From positions 2,232,001-2,296,000 of the forward strand of contig JAGMVK010000002.1 in assembly GCA_020747065.1 (NCBI GenBank): a stretch of DNA of 64,000 nt, written 5' to 3'. Source of the stretch: Cadophora sp. MPI-SDFR-AT-0126. Its lineage: Eukaryota > Ascomycota > Leotiomycetes > Helotiales > Ploettnerulaceae. Below are positions 23,335 to 35,530 of the stretch, one piece after another (position 1 is the stretch's first letter; every line of letters begins with the position of its first letter). The notes beneath the pieces are model-generated. The model was not told where the DNA came from, made no database searches, and saw nothing but the letters and a program-made list of their open reading frames with translations. The position numbers and the translations under genes are program-made.

Positions 23335-26300
23335 CTACATGTATGGGTCAAACTCACCCTCTTGTCGAGCCTCATAATGGAAGATGGCAAGATCGAGAAA
23401 GTGAGCCATGCGGCCCTTGGTAGTGCTTCGGCAAACCGACGTCAAGCGCTTGGGATGCTCCTTACCTCCCTCTCTGAAGACATTCTCCTTGAACAGGAAT
23501 TTGAGAAGGAATTTGGTCAACCATGCAATGTTAGGATCATTTTTGTGCTCAACTGGGACCTGGAAAAGGAGCTGGTGGAAGAGTCCAGCACCCTCAGTCT
23601 CGTAGAGCTTATTATTCGATGGATTGATCCAAGCGGCAGCATTTTTGTAAGCATAACCAGGATTGAGGCAGTGGATGAGACGGTCAAGAAGGTTGCGACC
23701 AATGCCCTTGCGAGTGCACTCATTGTGGACGTAGAGCTGGAGGTTAACTGTAGCGCGAGATCGGGCGACCTTTCCTGAAAATCCATAGTTGAATCTCTCC
23801 GGAAAGCAGAAACCGATGACTTGCTCGCATGCTGGTAACATGATATTTGGGGAAGATCGGCCTTGAGCATCGACGTCAGTTGGCTGGCGGCCCTTGATGG
23901 CCACGAGGAATGGGAGCTTGTCGTCCTTTGCTTGCTTGATGAGCCACTTGCCGTCCTCTTCGCTGATAGGTTCCTGATCTTCAGGGGTAGCAGAGTTGGA
24001 GATGTACCAGTTGTATATGTCAACAATGTTGGCGGCATCTTTTTCCTCGGCAGGGCGCATGTACATGTCGATGGCAGGAGAAAACGGATTTGGCTCATCC
24101 TGCTTTGCGGCAATTTGGCGGTAGCGTGCGTTACTTGCCTTTGCTTGACGCTTCATCTGTAATTGCTTCTTCTCGACAGCAACACTATAGTTGTTGGCCT
24201 CAATTTCGGCAGTTTGGAATCGTCTCTTCATCTCTTGATCATTCGTGTTCTCAGCAACATCTATCAAGTGTTAGACTTTGCAAGACCTGTAGAAGATTCA
24301 TAATACTCACCTGGAATGGTATCTGGGCCTTGGTCGATTGGGTCGATGAAGAACACGTTGTTGATGGGGTAGACGCCACTGGCGAACTTGTCATCGTTGA
24401 TATCAACTTTGAATTTACCACTGGGGAGAGTCTTTTGCCATTCCTTGATGTACTCGGGAATGAAGCTGTCATCAAAGCTGGGTCTCTCTTCCTCCCAAAT
24501 TGGTGCGGGGACCCGACTCCCGTCCCAGTCAAAGAATTGATCGACCATGTCGTTGCCTTGCGTGTGGCGAGGGTCTTGAGCATGATCGCTTGAGCTATTA
24601 CCAAGACCAGTGCTACTGATACGATCATCAGAATAATTGTTCTGATGGACAGTCTTGAAGCCAGTCGTCAGAACAAGGGCTTCATTGGTAAGAGGTGGAA
24701 TGTTTGAAGAAGTCTGGGGCTGAACCTTGTTGATGTCAGAAGAGATCATGGCAGCGACAGACTGCATGTTGGGCATGCCTTGCCATTCAGCTGCATTGAG
24801 TGGAGCAGCATTTGTTTGAGTGACAAGCTTATGCGGGGCAACATCGTTGAGGTTAGATGCAACAGTCTCGATTGTAACAGGAGCTTGAGCGGCTGGTTTC
24901 TGCTTCTCGATAGATTGTGCTGGAACGTTCTGAACGATTTGCTTGGTTTGGGGGGCATTCTGTCCAAGCTTTTGGGCACCGACGAAAGTTGGCTTTTGGT
25001 AAGAATATTGAACCTTTGGAGCCACGACCTGAGCAGCTTGAGCTTTGGCAGCACGAACATTGGCAGTGCCATAAACGCTGTTATCTTGAATAGCCGGAGC
25101 AACCAAAGTAGGAGTGGCGCCATTCTTGATGTAGGACTCGAAGTTGGCGACACTGTCGTCATTCAGCTTCCAGTGAGGGTTATCGAAAGCGTTCTTGGGA
25201 CGTTGCCAGCCATTGCTGGGAGATGCTTGCTTTGGTGACTTGGAAATCTTGGGCGGAATGCCATAGGCCTTGGGGTTCGCCTTTTCCATGTACTTGAGGA
25301 AGTCATCGGTATTGTTGATGTTCTTAACAGATTCCTGAGACCACTTCGAGTTGGTTGACTCCTTTGAAGGTGAGACTTGGGGAGATCGGACAGGCAAAGC
25401 TTGAGGAGGCTGAACGGGGTTGAACGGCCCCTCAGATTTGATGGTGACCTGCTCAGCAACCTCAACCTTCTTAGTAGATTTCCTATTGCTGAGCCATTTC
25501 AAGAAGTCATCTTGGCCATCATTCGTTGAACGAGGAGGTGGGCAGAAACTAGGAGCCATGGCTGTACCAACAATCTGAGATGGTGTGGTAGTGTTGGAGA
25601 CTTGTGTTGTAGGAAGTTGGGAAGAAGTTTGGTTGGAAGAAATGCCTCGCAGTTGGGGAGCTGTATGGTGAATTACCATCTGTGGTAGTGAAACTTGAAC
25701 GGGACGGCGAAGGTGAGGAGGAACAGCTTGGGTAGGAACAACACTCTGAGGTTGAGCCGGCTTTGAGGCAGCGGGAGTCGCAACCTGAACAGGACGTCGA
25801 AGGTGTGGAGGAAGGTATTGAGCTTGAGAAGGACCAGCTACCTGGCTTTGTGATGGAGGAGAAGGACTCGCAGACTTGTGGCGTTGCGGGTGAGAGGGGA
25901 CGGAAGCTTGTGATTGACCTTGCTCAGTAGTAACAATACCGCGAGGGGCAGTCGAATCAGCTGGCGACACAACCGCAGTGGTCTGGCCTTGAGGTGAAGC
26001 AGCAGTCTGACCTTGTGGTTGGACCGACTTGAAGCCTGGCTGGAGATGGCGCAGGTGAGGAGGAACGTAGCCTGATTGCAGGAATTGTGGAGGCTGAGGA
26101 ATAACAACTGCTTGGAGTAGTGTTAGCTTAGATGGAGACGGAAAAGAAGAGACAAAGACTGACCTTGAGAAGGAAGAGGGGGGGGAGCAAGACTGTGAGC
26201 CTGAGGCTGGACCGAGTTGAAACTCAGCTGGCGTTGTTGCGGGTGTGGAGGTGGAGGACCGAAGGTTGTAGGTGCTTGAGCTTGCTGAGACTGCGAAGCG

Positions 26301-27013
26301 ACTACATTGAGAGGTGGGGCGATCTTGTTTTCCGCAGAGACAGCAGTTTGGGAAGGTGCGACGGGGACGGGGACGGCGACCTCAACCTCAACCTCAACCT
26401 TGACTGGAGCTGGAGCTGGCAATTGTTGTGGCAGAACAATAGTGACAGGGTCAATTGCAGATGAAGGTGGAGTATCTGGTGGCGTGTTCAGTGCGGAAAC
26501 AGCCTCGACCTTGACCTCAAGTGCTGGTGATGAACCAATCTTGATGCCAGTCTTTGCAGCGTTGTGGAAGAACTTGTTCGCGCCCTGCTTCACAGAGACG
26601 TTGACAACGGCTGGTTGAACCCGCCTGAAGTATTGAGGGCTTGCCCACTATCCAGATTGTTAGCTCTGATACAATGAGAAAGCAGGGGGATGATGGATCG
26701 CGAAATTCATTGCAGGAGCAGTCGAAAGTTGGGTAATGCGACCGGAAGATCGATCTGGGGATCAAACAGGAGCCAGTCTTACCCGCGAATCTCGCAGTCC
26801 CCCTTTTCCGGCTGCAAACAGACCGTCAGCGGCCAAGTTGGCAAGTTCTTCTTCATCCACCTGCTTCTGGGTCCTAAGAGTAAGTCAGATATTGTGGCAT
26901 CGCAAAGAGACTCGGGGAATATGAACTTACTTTGGTTTCATTGGCTCAAGCGGAACGTATTTGGTTGCCCTGGCTGGTGGAGTCTTCGGAGGGGTTTTAG
27001 CAAATCGTAGCAT
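23335..27013 (-). CDS. Large GNAT-domain acetyltransferase with PPHLR repeats
   Basis: 1126 residues in five exons: 27013-26931, 26873-26783, 26647-26164, 26107-24311 and 24260-23335. The GNAT domain is C-terminal (about 885-1060), with YMRPAEEKDAANIVDIYNWY, EQVIGFCF, NLQLYVHNECTRKGIGRNLL (acetyl-CoA loop near 1005) and YKNAAAWIN. A basic helix-rich segment (KRRFQTAEIEANN, KKQLQMKRQAKASN) precedes it. The first 800 residues are low-complexity Gln/Pro/Ser/Val with three PPHLR motifs (SGYVPPHLRHL, QYLPPHLRRPVQV, AVPPHLRRPVQV) and two DDFLK(W/Y) motifs. The acetylated substrate is unknown. The N-terminus MLRFAKTPPKTPPARATKYV looks basic and Thr-Pro-rich. I know similar unnamed fungal proteins but no characterised one. 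Confidence 0.82.
26361..26419 (+). repeat. Short tandem repeats inside the GNAT coding region
   Basis: Three adjacent tracts: GGGGAC-type hexamers (about 26362-26376), CTCAAC/CCTCAA hexamers (about 26380-26400), and GGAGCT hexamers (about 26405-26418). On the coding strand they give alternating Pro-Ala, Val-Glu and Val-Pro dipeptides. All periods are multiples of three, so length changes would keep the frame. Confidence 0.8.
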
Positions 27014-28420
27014 CGTACCGGTCTTGATTGGGTTTGTGAGTAAGTGATGGGAGTTGTAAGATGCAGAAAGTGTGAAGTGTAAGGAGTGGTTGTGTGTGTG
27101 AACGTTTTGTGTGAAAATTTAGGAACCAATGGAAGAAAACGAGGGAAGGGCAAGAATTTGTACTTTCCCGTCCTCTCTGTGCGGCGCCAGCATGCCAACC
27201 TCCCCCTTTTTGAAGCACAATAGGAAGGGCTTAAGCGAGTGAAAATTGATGCTATCACCGCCTAAAGCGGAGGGCGACGACTGCGAAAGCCCCCAGCCGA
27301 AGCGAGATCGGGAAATTGGTCGTCGCCTATGACGTTGGCAATAGCAATCCAAGCCGAAGAAAGAAATATGATCCAATCCCGCGACTTCTAGAATAGAGTC
27401 GGACCGCCGGAATGCGAGCGATGAAGCTGTTTGGAGGCTGCGATGCAATGTCAAGGTGACGGGTTGGGGCGGATTGTTGACTTTGAGGTTCTGAACTCTC
27501 TTCTGCGACAATGGATACCGAACAAACATTTCAACACATATCCCTGGAGCCTCCAGATGATTGCTAAGCATACGTACACGGAACCAGGATCTTTAGGACC
27601 AAGACTCAGGATGGTGCAGGTCGGGAACGGTTTGTTTACTTCGCCGTGGGCAGCGATTTTGCGACAGAGAGACCCGCCGCGAAAACCATGAAGCTACCGT
27701 GATACTACAAGTTCAAATGAGAGTCTAACCCGACTCTTGTCCTTAAAACCGAATTAGAAGGTATCGGAGAATGGGAAAAGGGCTCATACACTTCAGTGGT
27801 TTGTTTATGTTCTCGCTAGAGCCCAGAACATATAATTTAGATTCCAGTGGCCCTTGAAGGACTAATGAAGTAACAGACGTACTCCGACAGATTTACCAGT
27901 TCGGAAGTAAGGAAAGAGAAGCGACTGCTGTTCAAGCAAGTGGTAAATGGATTGCAAAAGCTCGATGGGGCGATGGGTCTAGATTGCATTAACCCTGCAA
28001 AGGGCGACACAAAGTCTTGAGGGGTACAGGAATCAAGGCAGAATGTTTAAGAGAAGCTAGATGCTTGATGAAGTGAAGTGAAATGAGGTAGTAGCGCTTT
28101 GTTCAGGCGTGCTGCCTTGTCATCCGGCAAGAGCGAACTCCCAAGAGGCAGTTGCTTTGGCTGCAGATGGTCCAAACCGCAACATGGATCAAGTAGGGAC
28201 GAAAGAGGAGTTGCATAAACTCATGCCATATTTTTTATTTTACAAGTAGACACGTTGGCTAGCGAAGGCCCAACAATTTGGCAAGATTGGAAGAGTGATT
28301 TAGGAGAGAAGGAAAGGAAGTCGTTAACGATCACGTGATAAGGAAAGTTGACCTTTTTGTGGTGTTGGTGCCGAAGCCTCTCTTTCTTTCGTACCCACAA
28401 CCAGATTATGGACAGGCAAA
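27014..28420. other. Divergent promoter region, GNAT and ARL2 genes
   Basis: 1.4 kb between divergent starts. The part next to the acetyltransferase is purine/pyrimidine-biased. No domain-bearing frame is present. An out-of-frame ATG at 28408 sits 13 bp before the ARL2 start. Confidence 0.5.
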
Positions 28421-29213
28421 ATGCTGTCAATTCTACGAAAAGCAAGACTAAAAGACAAGGAGATGAGGATTTTGATGCTGTAAGGACTTATTCTCCGTCC
28501 TCTTCGCAGCTTGCTATTAAACATGAATAGTGGGCTTGACAATGCAGGAAAAACAACAATTGTAAAGCGGATCATGAACGAGGATGTCAACACCGTCAGC
28601 CCTACACTTGGCTTCATTATCAAGACTATTGATTACAAAGGGTAGGTGTCAAGGCCCATTGTTTCAACCACAAACTGACATTTTCCAAAGCTACAAGCTT
28701 AATATTTGTGAGACTATTCAGACCAATGTCTGGCTTCGCTGACCCTCACAGGGGACGTCGGAGGCCAGAAGACACTTCGGTCATATTGGCGCAATTATTT
28801 TGAGAAAACAGACGCCTTGATCTGGGTGGTGGATGCGACTGATCGATTGCGGATTGACGATTGTCGGCAAGAGCTTCATGGCTTGTTGCAAGAAGAGGTT
28901 TGCACCACTACAATTTGCTTCAAATTCTGAGCTCACCCAAGGTACAGAGATTATCGGGGGCAAGTTTGCTGGTGTTTGCCAACAAAACAGACGTGAGAGG
29001 GTGTATGCTTGAAGAGGAGATTCAGGAGGTTCGTGATGAAGTGTCGTCAAAAAGATGCACGCTAACTCGAATTGCTGCAAGGGGCTCCAACTTCACGGGA
29101 TCAAAACACACAAATGGAATATCATTCGATGCAGCGCCATCACAGGGGACAATCTTCAGGAAGGTCTGGAGTGGGTTGTAGAAGACGCCAAAGCAAGACT
29201 TTTCCTATACTAG
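28421..29213 (+). CDS. ARL2: ARL2-type small GTPase
   Basis: 181 residues in six exons: 28421-28479, 28531-28641, 28691-28707, 28752-28897, 28948-29028 and 29082-29213. The P-loop GLDNAGKTT is at residues 21-29, the switch region SPTLGF follows, DVGGQ is at 64-68 and NKTD at 123-126, with CSAITGDNL near the end. [12 protein letters not shown] and [10 protein letters not shown] match the ARL2/Alp41/Cin4 family, which controls tubulin folding with cofactor D and microtubule integrity. The start MLSILRKAR lacks the Gly2 seen in animal ARL2, so no N-myristoylation is expected. The third exon is only 17 nt and carries switch-II-adjacent residues YKLNI. None of the exons alone gives a long frame, so automatic gene callers could miss it. 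Confidence 0.93.
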
Positions 29214-29720
29214 AGCAACGCATTGTCCTCGGGAAAAGGAACTTGACTTTGACTTTGCGTGCTGGCATGGGATCTTGGGGCGGGGCTTGCAAGGAACCGC
29301 GTTCCATTGTCAGCTCGCACAACGGCAGGTAAACAGAAGCAGAGGGAAGCTGCAGAAGGGATCTGGCTGCATTCTTTTGTCCACGGTTGGGCATATTACA
29401 CTCCATCCTGGGAATTAGCATGATGGCCAAATTTTGACAGACCTTCAAATAGCATTGCAGTGGGCCTCTTGAAGGTCAAGGAGTGCTTGAAACGAAACTT
29501 TCTCGATGACCGAAGCGAAAGGCTCTAGTCCAGGTCCCAGTTCCGTCCCATGCAAGTTCGTACCTCCTTCGTGGAACTCTACTTCTCTCCCTCGCTCATA
29601 ACTCACTCCACCCCGCTGGCGGATTAATTGTGACTGGTCCTGTGCTCGAGCATGGTTATGGGTTTGATCATTTTGTAAACAAATACTGTACCGTAACCTA
29701 CAAAACTCTGCCTTCCAGCA
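29214..29720. other. Intergenic region upstream of gelsolin-family gene
   Basis: 507 bp between co-oriented genes. A minus-strand frame here is antisense to the promoter and first exon and lacks a domain. Confidence 0.5.
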
Positions 29721-32700
29721 ATGTCTTCCCAAGAAGCCCAACAAGGTTCCGAGGACGTCAATGACTTCCTGTTGCGCATCAAAGAGCTCTCCCACAGAAG
29801 AGATTCCGAGGACGAAGAGCGCAACCGGAAGCTGGAGGAGGAGATCCTGCAAGGCCGAGCAGAAAGACAGGCTCGAAGGGCTGGTATTCAATCCCATTCA
29901 TGTACTTGCAGCGCTATGTGATGGATCATCTTGCTTTGGTAGTACCTGGCTGACAATCAGACATTCAGAGCGCGCCAGATCCATATCCCCTACCAAGTCT
30001 TCTCCTGCCAGTACGCCCACTGCATCAAGGGCATCTGCGGTGCCTCTGAATGCTGTGTCCCAAACATTGTCCTCAAGAATCGAATCGAAGGCGGATACCG
30101 AGCCTCAACGCGAGACAGGCGTCAACGACGACGCGATGGACCGATTGATGGGCTCAACATCTCCAACGAAGGAAAATACTTCCCCTTTTGATGCCGAACG
30201 CGTCATAGCCGAGTCGGATCTAAAGCGGAACGTCTCCATGAAACCTTCGCCCTCCAATGCAATGCCCTCAAGAAATTCACCTCTCTCTTGGCAACGACGT
30301 CCAAACTCCCAGTCCTCTGATCGCGTACAGAGCCGCCCCCTCTCTATGGTCGCTACGGAAAACGCTGCACGATCACCTCGAGCTACGCCAGCGCCTGAAG
30401 TGTCACCGACCGCAGAACCCACGAGAGAGCAGATCGCGCAATCCCTAGCCTCGAAAGACCCCGCCTGGTTTCGACAGACTGCAGATAGGGGATTGAACTC
30501 GCCAGCATACAGGAGGAATCAAGTGGAGGACGAGGAGAGGTCGGAACACGGATCGAATTCGTCTCGAGTACAACTGCCAGGGATGTCACGACAAAGTTCA
30601 GAGCCGGACAAGGTGGTGGATGAGATGGCAGACCGACCTAGCTCCCCCTCGAGGAGCAGCGTCTCGTATGGCAGTGGCTCAAGAGCATCGTTCCAAAACA
30701 GCCCTAGGCTTCCTGGTATGGGTTCCCCCATGCCAATGAGTACGGCGCAGAGACTCGATCCCCCCTCTGAGTCCAAGTCTGAAGGCCGCGGTCTTGCTAT
30801 GTCTCCAGCCCAAGGTCGAATCTCACCAGACAGAATGGACAGGCCACCGTCTCCTACGAAAGGCATGGGAGGGTTTGTACAGAGCGCTATGATGAAGAGA
30901 TCTGATAGCGTAAACAAAAGATGGAGTGTTCAATCACCACCTGGACTAAGTAGGGGTAATTCTATGGCCAGCAATCGCAGCAGTGTTATCGACCCTACAA
31001 CTGGTTCTTCTCTAGGTAGCGTCGTCAATCCTACAGTCCGAGAAGCAAAGTCAAGTAGCCTGAGCCGAGAATCTTCACCACGTCCCAATTCAAGACCATC
31101 TTCAAGTCACAGCAATGCTACACTCATTCAAGAGCGACCTGGTACTGCAAACTCGATGAAGAGCACAATGACAACATCAACAACCAACGAGGGCTTCGTC
31201 AAGCCTGCCCTCCCAGCTTCCCGCACCCAAACACCCCTAGGAGTCAAAACCGATCAGCCTGAGGAATCTGAAACACCAACCAGACGCGAGACTACACCAC
31301 CTACAAGCCCATCAAAGACAATGGATCCTAGGAGATGGAGCCCCACGAAATCCAGTTGGCTTGAGAGCGCTTTGAACAAGCCAGAGTCCCCAAAGCCAAA
31401 GGCTGTACCACCACCTCAACAACCTGCTTGGATGGCGGAAATTAACAGGGCAAAGCAAAAAGCGAGTGTCGATTTGGGTAAAAGTACAGCTAGTGCTCCG
31501 AAGCATGAAGTCAACATCGGTGGATTGATGAGATCTCCGCCGCCTGGTGGTATCACCAAACCTGTGAGCATAGGCGGCCTTCCATCTGGATTTTCATCTG
31601 GTGCAATGTCCAAGAACAAGAGTGAAAACGTGTCACCTGAAGCCAGAGACTCTCCCAAGCCAAGCTATTCTATCGATTCTGCCGCGAGATCATCACCGGC
31701 GAATGGAAAGCCCAAACCCGAGACGCCTCCCAAGAAGGATTTCCGTGCGAATCTCAAGCCTCGCGCACAGCCAACAGACACAGGTAGCTCAAATGAACCA
31801 GAATTCAAGAACGTATTTGGTCAATTACGACGCACAAAGACACAAAACTACGCCGCCCCGGATGAGCTCAAGGCTAACATTACCCGCGGAAAAGCCGCTC
31901 TGAATCTGACTGGTGGCCCCAAAAAGACAGAGCGTGTGGATGAGTTCAAAGATGCGATTTTGAAGAAGAAAGAAGATTTTAAGAAGGCGCAGAGCGAAGG
32001 AAAAGGAGTTACAAGATCTGCTAGTGGTGGAAGCCAAGAAGCTCCTTTACCAGAAGCACTCGCAAAGCGTAGAGCTTTGAGCAGATCTGACTCCATAATA
32101 TCTGAAACAGGTACTTTGGAACCGAAGCCTCGAGCCCCAGAATCTCCAAAGCCAAGCCTCGTCAAGGAAGAGAGCGCGCCAGGTCGCCGTCAAAGCAGAG
32201 AGACCCCAGCTAGTAAGCTTGCCGGACGCTTGAATCCAGGACTTGCTGGATTATTAGCACGCGGTCCACCTCCTATGGCAAGCGAGAACCGGTCATCCAG
32301 TCCTGCTCACTCTCAGCGTACGGCTAGTATGAGTACTTCCACTTCAGAGGCGGCTGGGCCTGGTCCTCAGCTCACACATATGACAAAGGGTCGTGCTCGT
32401 GGGCCTCGAAGAAAGGCACCGACGAGCACCCCTGCTGCTTCGAGTACTACTGACAGTGTAGTTGAGAAGACAGTCGTCGAGTCGGAAGCTCCGAAGATCG
32501 CCCCACCCCTCGAGATCAAAACAACACCAAAAGCCCTGGAGCGCGTTCAATCGCCCATAAAAATCTCGGATGGCTCTCACTCTCCAGCGAAGGATCTAGG
32601 GCGCACTCCCTCTCCCACCAAGTTCGAGGGACGTCCTCGTTCTCCGACTAAGGTTCTGGACCGTTTCCCACAATCTCCGACGAAGGATGTAGACTCTCCA

Positions 32701-34644
32701 GTATCACAGCCATCTTCTCCTCGCAAGTTAGACATGAAGAGAAGATCTCAATTCCTTCAAGATACTGCGAAGCAGGACCTCAAAGCACAGTTGGACTCCC
32801 CCAAGCCACTGTCTCCTACGAAGAAAGCTAATTCCTCCGAGATTTCTGTAAAGCCAGAAGTACCAGAACCCATTTCCAAACAGGTCCATTCGCCTAAGCC
32901 GAAACCCAGTACGCCTATCAAATCACCTTCCCTGTCCAAGACTTCTGTTCGATCACCTGTAACATCTCCCGTTGAATCTCCCGAAAGCGCAAAGTTACGT
33001 CCCCAACCACTATCAACCAAAAAGCCTACACAAGTCGAACAACCCTCTGGATCGCAAAAACCAGCTGTTGCTACTACAGAAAAGGTCGATCGCGAACATA
33101 CTGTATCAGTCAAGAATGCTACATCATTATGGGGCTCATCTACAACTTCCGTCGAGACTCCCCCACGTGCCCGTTCTCCTATCAAGCTCCCAACTCACGA
33201 GGACGAGAAGGCTGCTATGGTCGGTGCTGGTTTACGGCCAGCCAGCCCTATCAAGTCAAACACACCTGTCGGTCTCGGAATTCAACCTCGAGCTCGCCCA
33301 CTACCAACTCCACCAACTAAAGGTCCACTGTCCCCACCTCTTAGCGCAGGACCTAGGTCTGCTGGACTTTCCAAGAAGTCTTTGGACATTTCAGTACCTC
33401 AAGCCTCCGAGGCATCTCAGCTACTTGGTGATTTTTTTGGAGGAAACCGCCAGCATTCCGAATTTTTGGTCGATACAGCTGAAATATTATCATCTCGCCC
33501 AGGTACAGGTGACAAGATCAAGACTCTGCGGGCTGCGCTTTATCAATTTTCCAACGATGGGAAGAAGCAAGAGGTTCCTAGCCACCAGGAGAGGAATCTC
33601 TTTGAGTGCAATCTCTATCTTTGCAACCATACTTTCGAAAACGGCGCCGGAAAGAAAGTTACCGAATCATATTTCTGGCAGGGTGACGATGTTCCAAGTT
33701 CTGTAGTAGACGACATTGGAATCTTTGCACAGAGAGAAGCTCGTAGTGCTGGGGGAAAGCTGATCAAGATCCGACAAGGAAAAGAGACTCCAGAGTTCTT
33801 CCATGCTTTAGGTGGAATCATCATCATTAGAAGAGGCTCGTCCAACAAATACGACTCGCTCGCTCCTCATATTCTTTGTGCTAGAAAGCACTTTGGCCAA
33901 ATAGCTTTTGACGAGGTTGATTTCTCGCCTGCCAGTCTATGTTCCGGATTCCCGTACTTGATTTCAACGCAATCCGGCAAGGCATACTTATGGAAAGGAA
34001 AAGGCAGTGGGGTCGACGAGCTCAGCTGTGCTAGGCTCATCGGTATGGATTTTGGCCTTACTGGCGAGATCGAAGAGGTAGAGGATGGAAGTGAACCTGC
34101 AACATTCTTGAAAATATTTGGCAATGGTGTCACCATCCCCAAGTCTGCCGACCATTGGCGCATGAAGCCTAATTACAACAAATACTGCGGACGGCTGTTC
34201 GTCGCAGACTCTTCAGCCAAATCCCAGGCCAGTTCTCTCCAAGTCCCTTCCCACTCCAACACATACTAACATCACCAGATCACCGAAATTAGCCCCTTCT
34301 GCCAATCCGACCTCTCCGCCACCAAGATCTACGTCCTCGACGCCTTCTTTGAAATCTACATCATCATTGGCTCCAAATCCCAGTCCCAATACCCCGCCTT
34401 CCAAAACGCGCTGAGCTTTGGCCAAGAATATGGTATCCTCGCTGCCGGCATGGAAGACCGGCCTTTTGTCCCCGTCACCACGGTCGTGCTCGAAGGTGTG
34501 CCTAAGGACATGAAGAGTGTGTTTAGGAAGTGGGTCGAGGGTTTGTCCATCACGCTGCACACGCCTGCTGCCGGGGGTTTGCAGAGAGGACGAAGCTTGA
34601 GGGTTGTTCCGCTGACGGCAGCGTTGGAGGCTACCAGGAGTTGA
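29721..34644 (+). CDS. Gelsolin-repeat protein with long disordered N-terminus (DUF4045)
   Basis: 1595 residues in three exons: 29721-29883, 29969-34227 and 34279-34644. Exon 1 encodes an acidic helix (NDFLLRIKELSHRRDSEDEE). About 1150 residues of Ser/Pro/Lys-rich disordered sequence follow, with many SPTK/SPxK motifs, as in the fungal DUF4045 region. The C-terminal third is gelsolin/villin-like: TAEILSSRPG, VTESYFWQGDDVPS, AREAGGKLIKIRQGKE-type and FFHALGGIIIIRRG segments, then YLWKGKGS, and a last repeat ITEISPFCQSDLS ... YVLDAFFEIYIIIG. Gelsolin repeats bind or sever actin, so an actin-regulatory cytosolic role is likely. The second intron has no good GT donor; CAG|GC at 34227/34228 with branch ACTAAC keeps the frame and is taken as a GC-AG intron. 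Confidence 0.85.
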
Positions 34645-35530
34645 TGATGAGGCATGTGTATGTTTATGGTTATGGTTGATGATGATGCATGCTTGCTTGA
34701 TGGTTGGATTGTGGATAATTTAAGTGTTCGTATTGCTTCTGTACATACTAGGGCGGATTCTGTGGCCTGGTATCGTCTGATACTGGTGCCCACGGATAGT
34801 ATCATAATGATCGATTGTTTGTCCTTGTATGTTCCTTTTCTTCGTTGATTTTGCAACCTAACCGCCAAGGTAGAAACTGGGTCATCTCCTTGAACCTGCC
34901 AAAGCGAACAGTTAGCGAGCAAACTTGATGCCATCTTCAACGTATCAGAGGTGCTGGCTCTCTGTTCCCAATAATCGCTCTCAGCGATGTTCTTTTGGTC
35001 GCCCCTCATGTGGATTTTGAAGCTTGTACTTGTTCCTCCCAGGTTTGCAAGGCCAGGTAGGAAGTTGCATCTTGCCGAACCCGGAGATAGAGGCTCGAAT
35101 TTCGCCCAAATGTGGAAAGAGCAGGCCGTGGGCATATTCTCGCATGCCCATTCTCGAGCGAACCTGGTCACTCGAAGTTGCTCTCCTTTCAAACAATCTT
35201 CTTCAACTCCGACGCGTCGCGCGAGATTTACGGCGTACAGGGTTTGTGTATATCAGATACGCGTGTGTGGTGAGATCTCATATAGGTAGGTGAATTGACA
35301 TTCTCAATGGATGCTCTCACGGACTCGAGGACTCATTTGCTGATAAAGGGTAAGCCAGAGACGTCAACAAAGCCGTGTGCGTACGTGAAGCGAGATTTGA
35401 AAAGCACGACGAGATTTACGAGAGCCTACTGCAGACTTCGAGGCGGGAGTTGCGAAGCGTAATTACACGTTCCAGATTCATCTCCTCTCCTTGACGAACC
35501 TGCGGGAAGCTCAACAGTGGATAGTACAAG
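34645..35530. other. Intergenic region between gelsolin-family and 2EXR genes
   Basis: 886 bp. Overlapping short frames occur on both strands without recognisable domains. Probably gelsolin 3' UTR and 2EXR promoter. Confidence 0.5.

Noticed and set aside
28408..28530. ARL2 locus as a pseudogene
   Set aside because: The contiguous frames look broken, but six exons with canonical splice sites restore a complete 181-residue GTPase.
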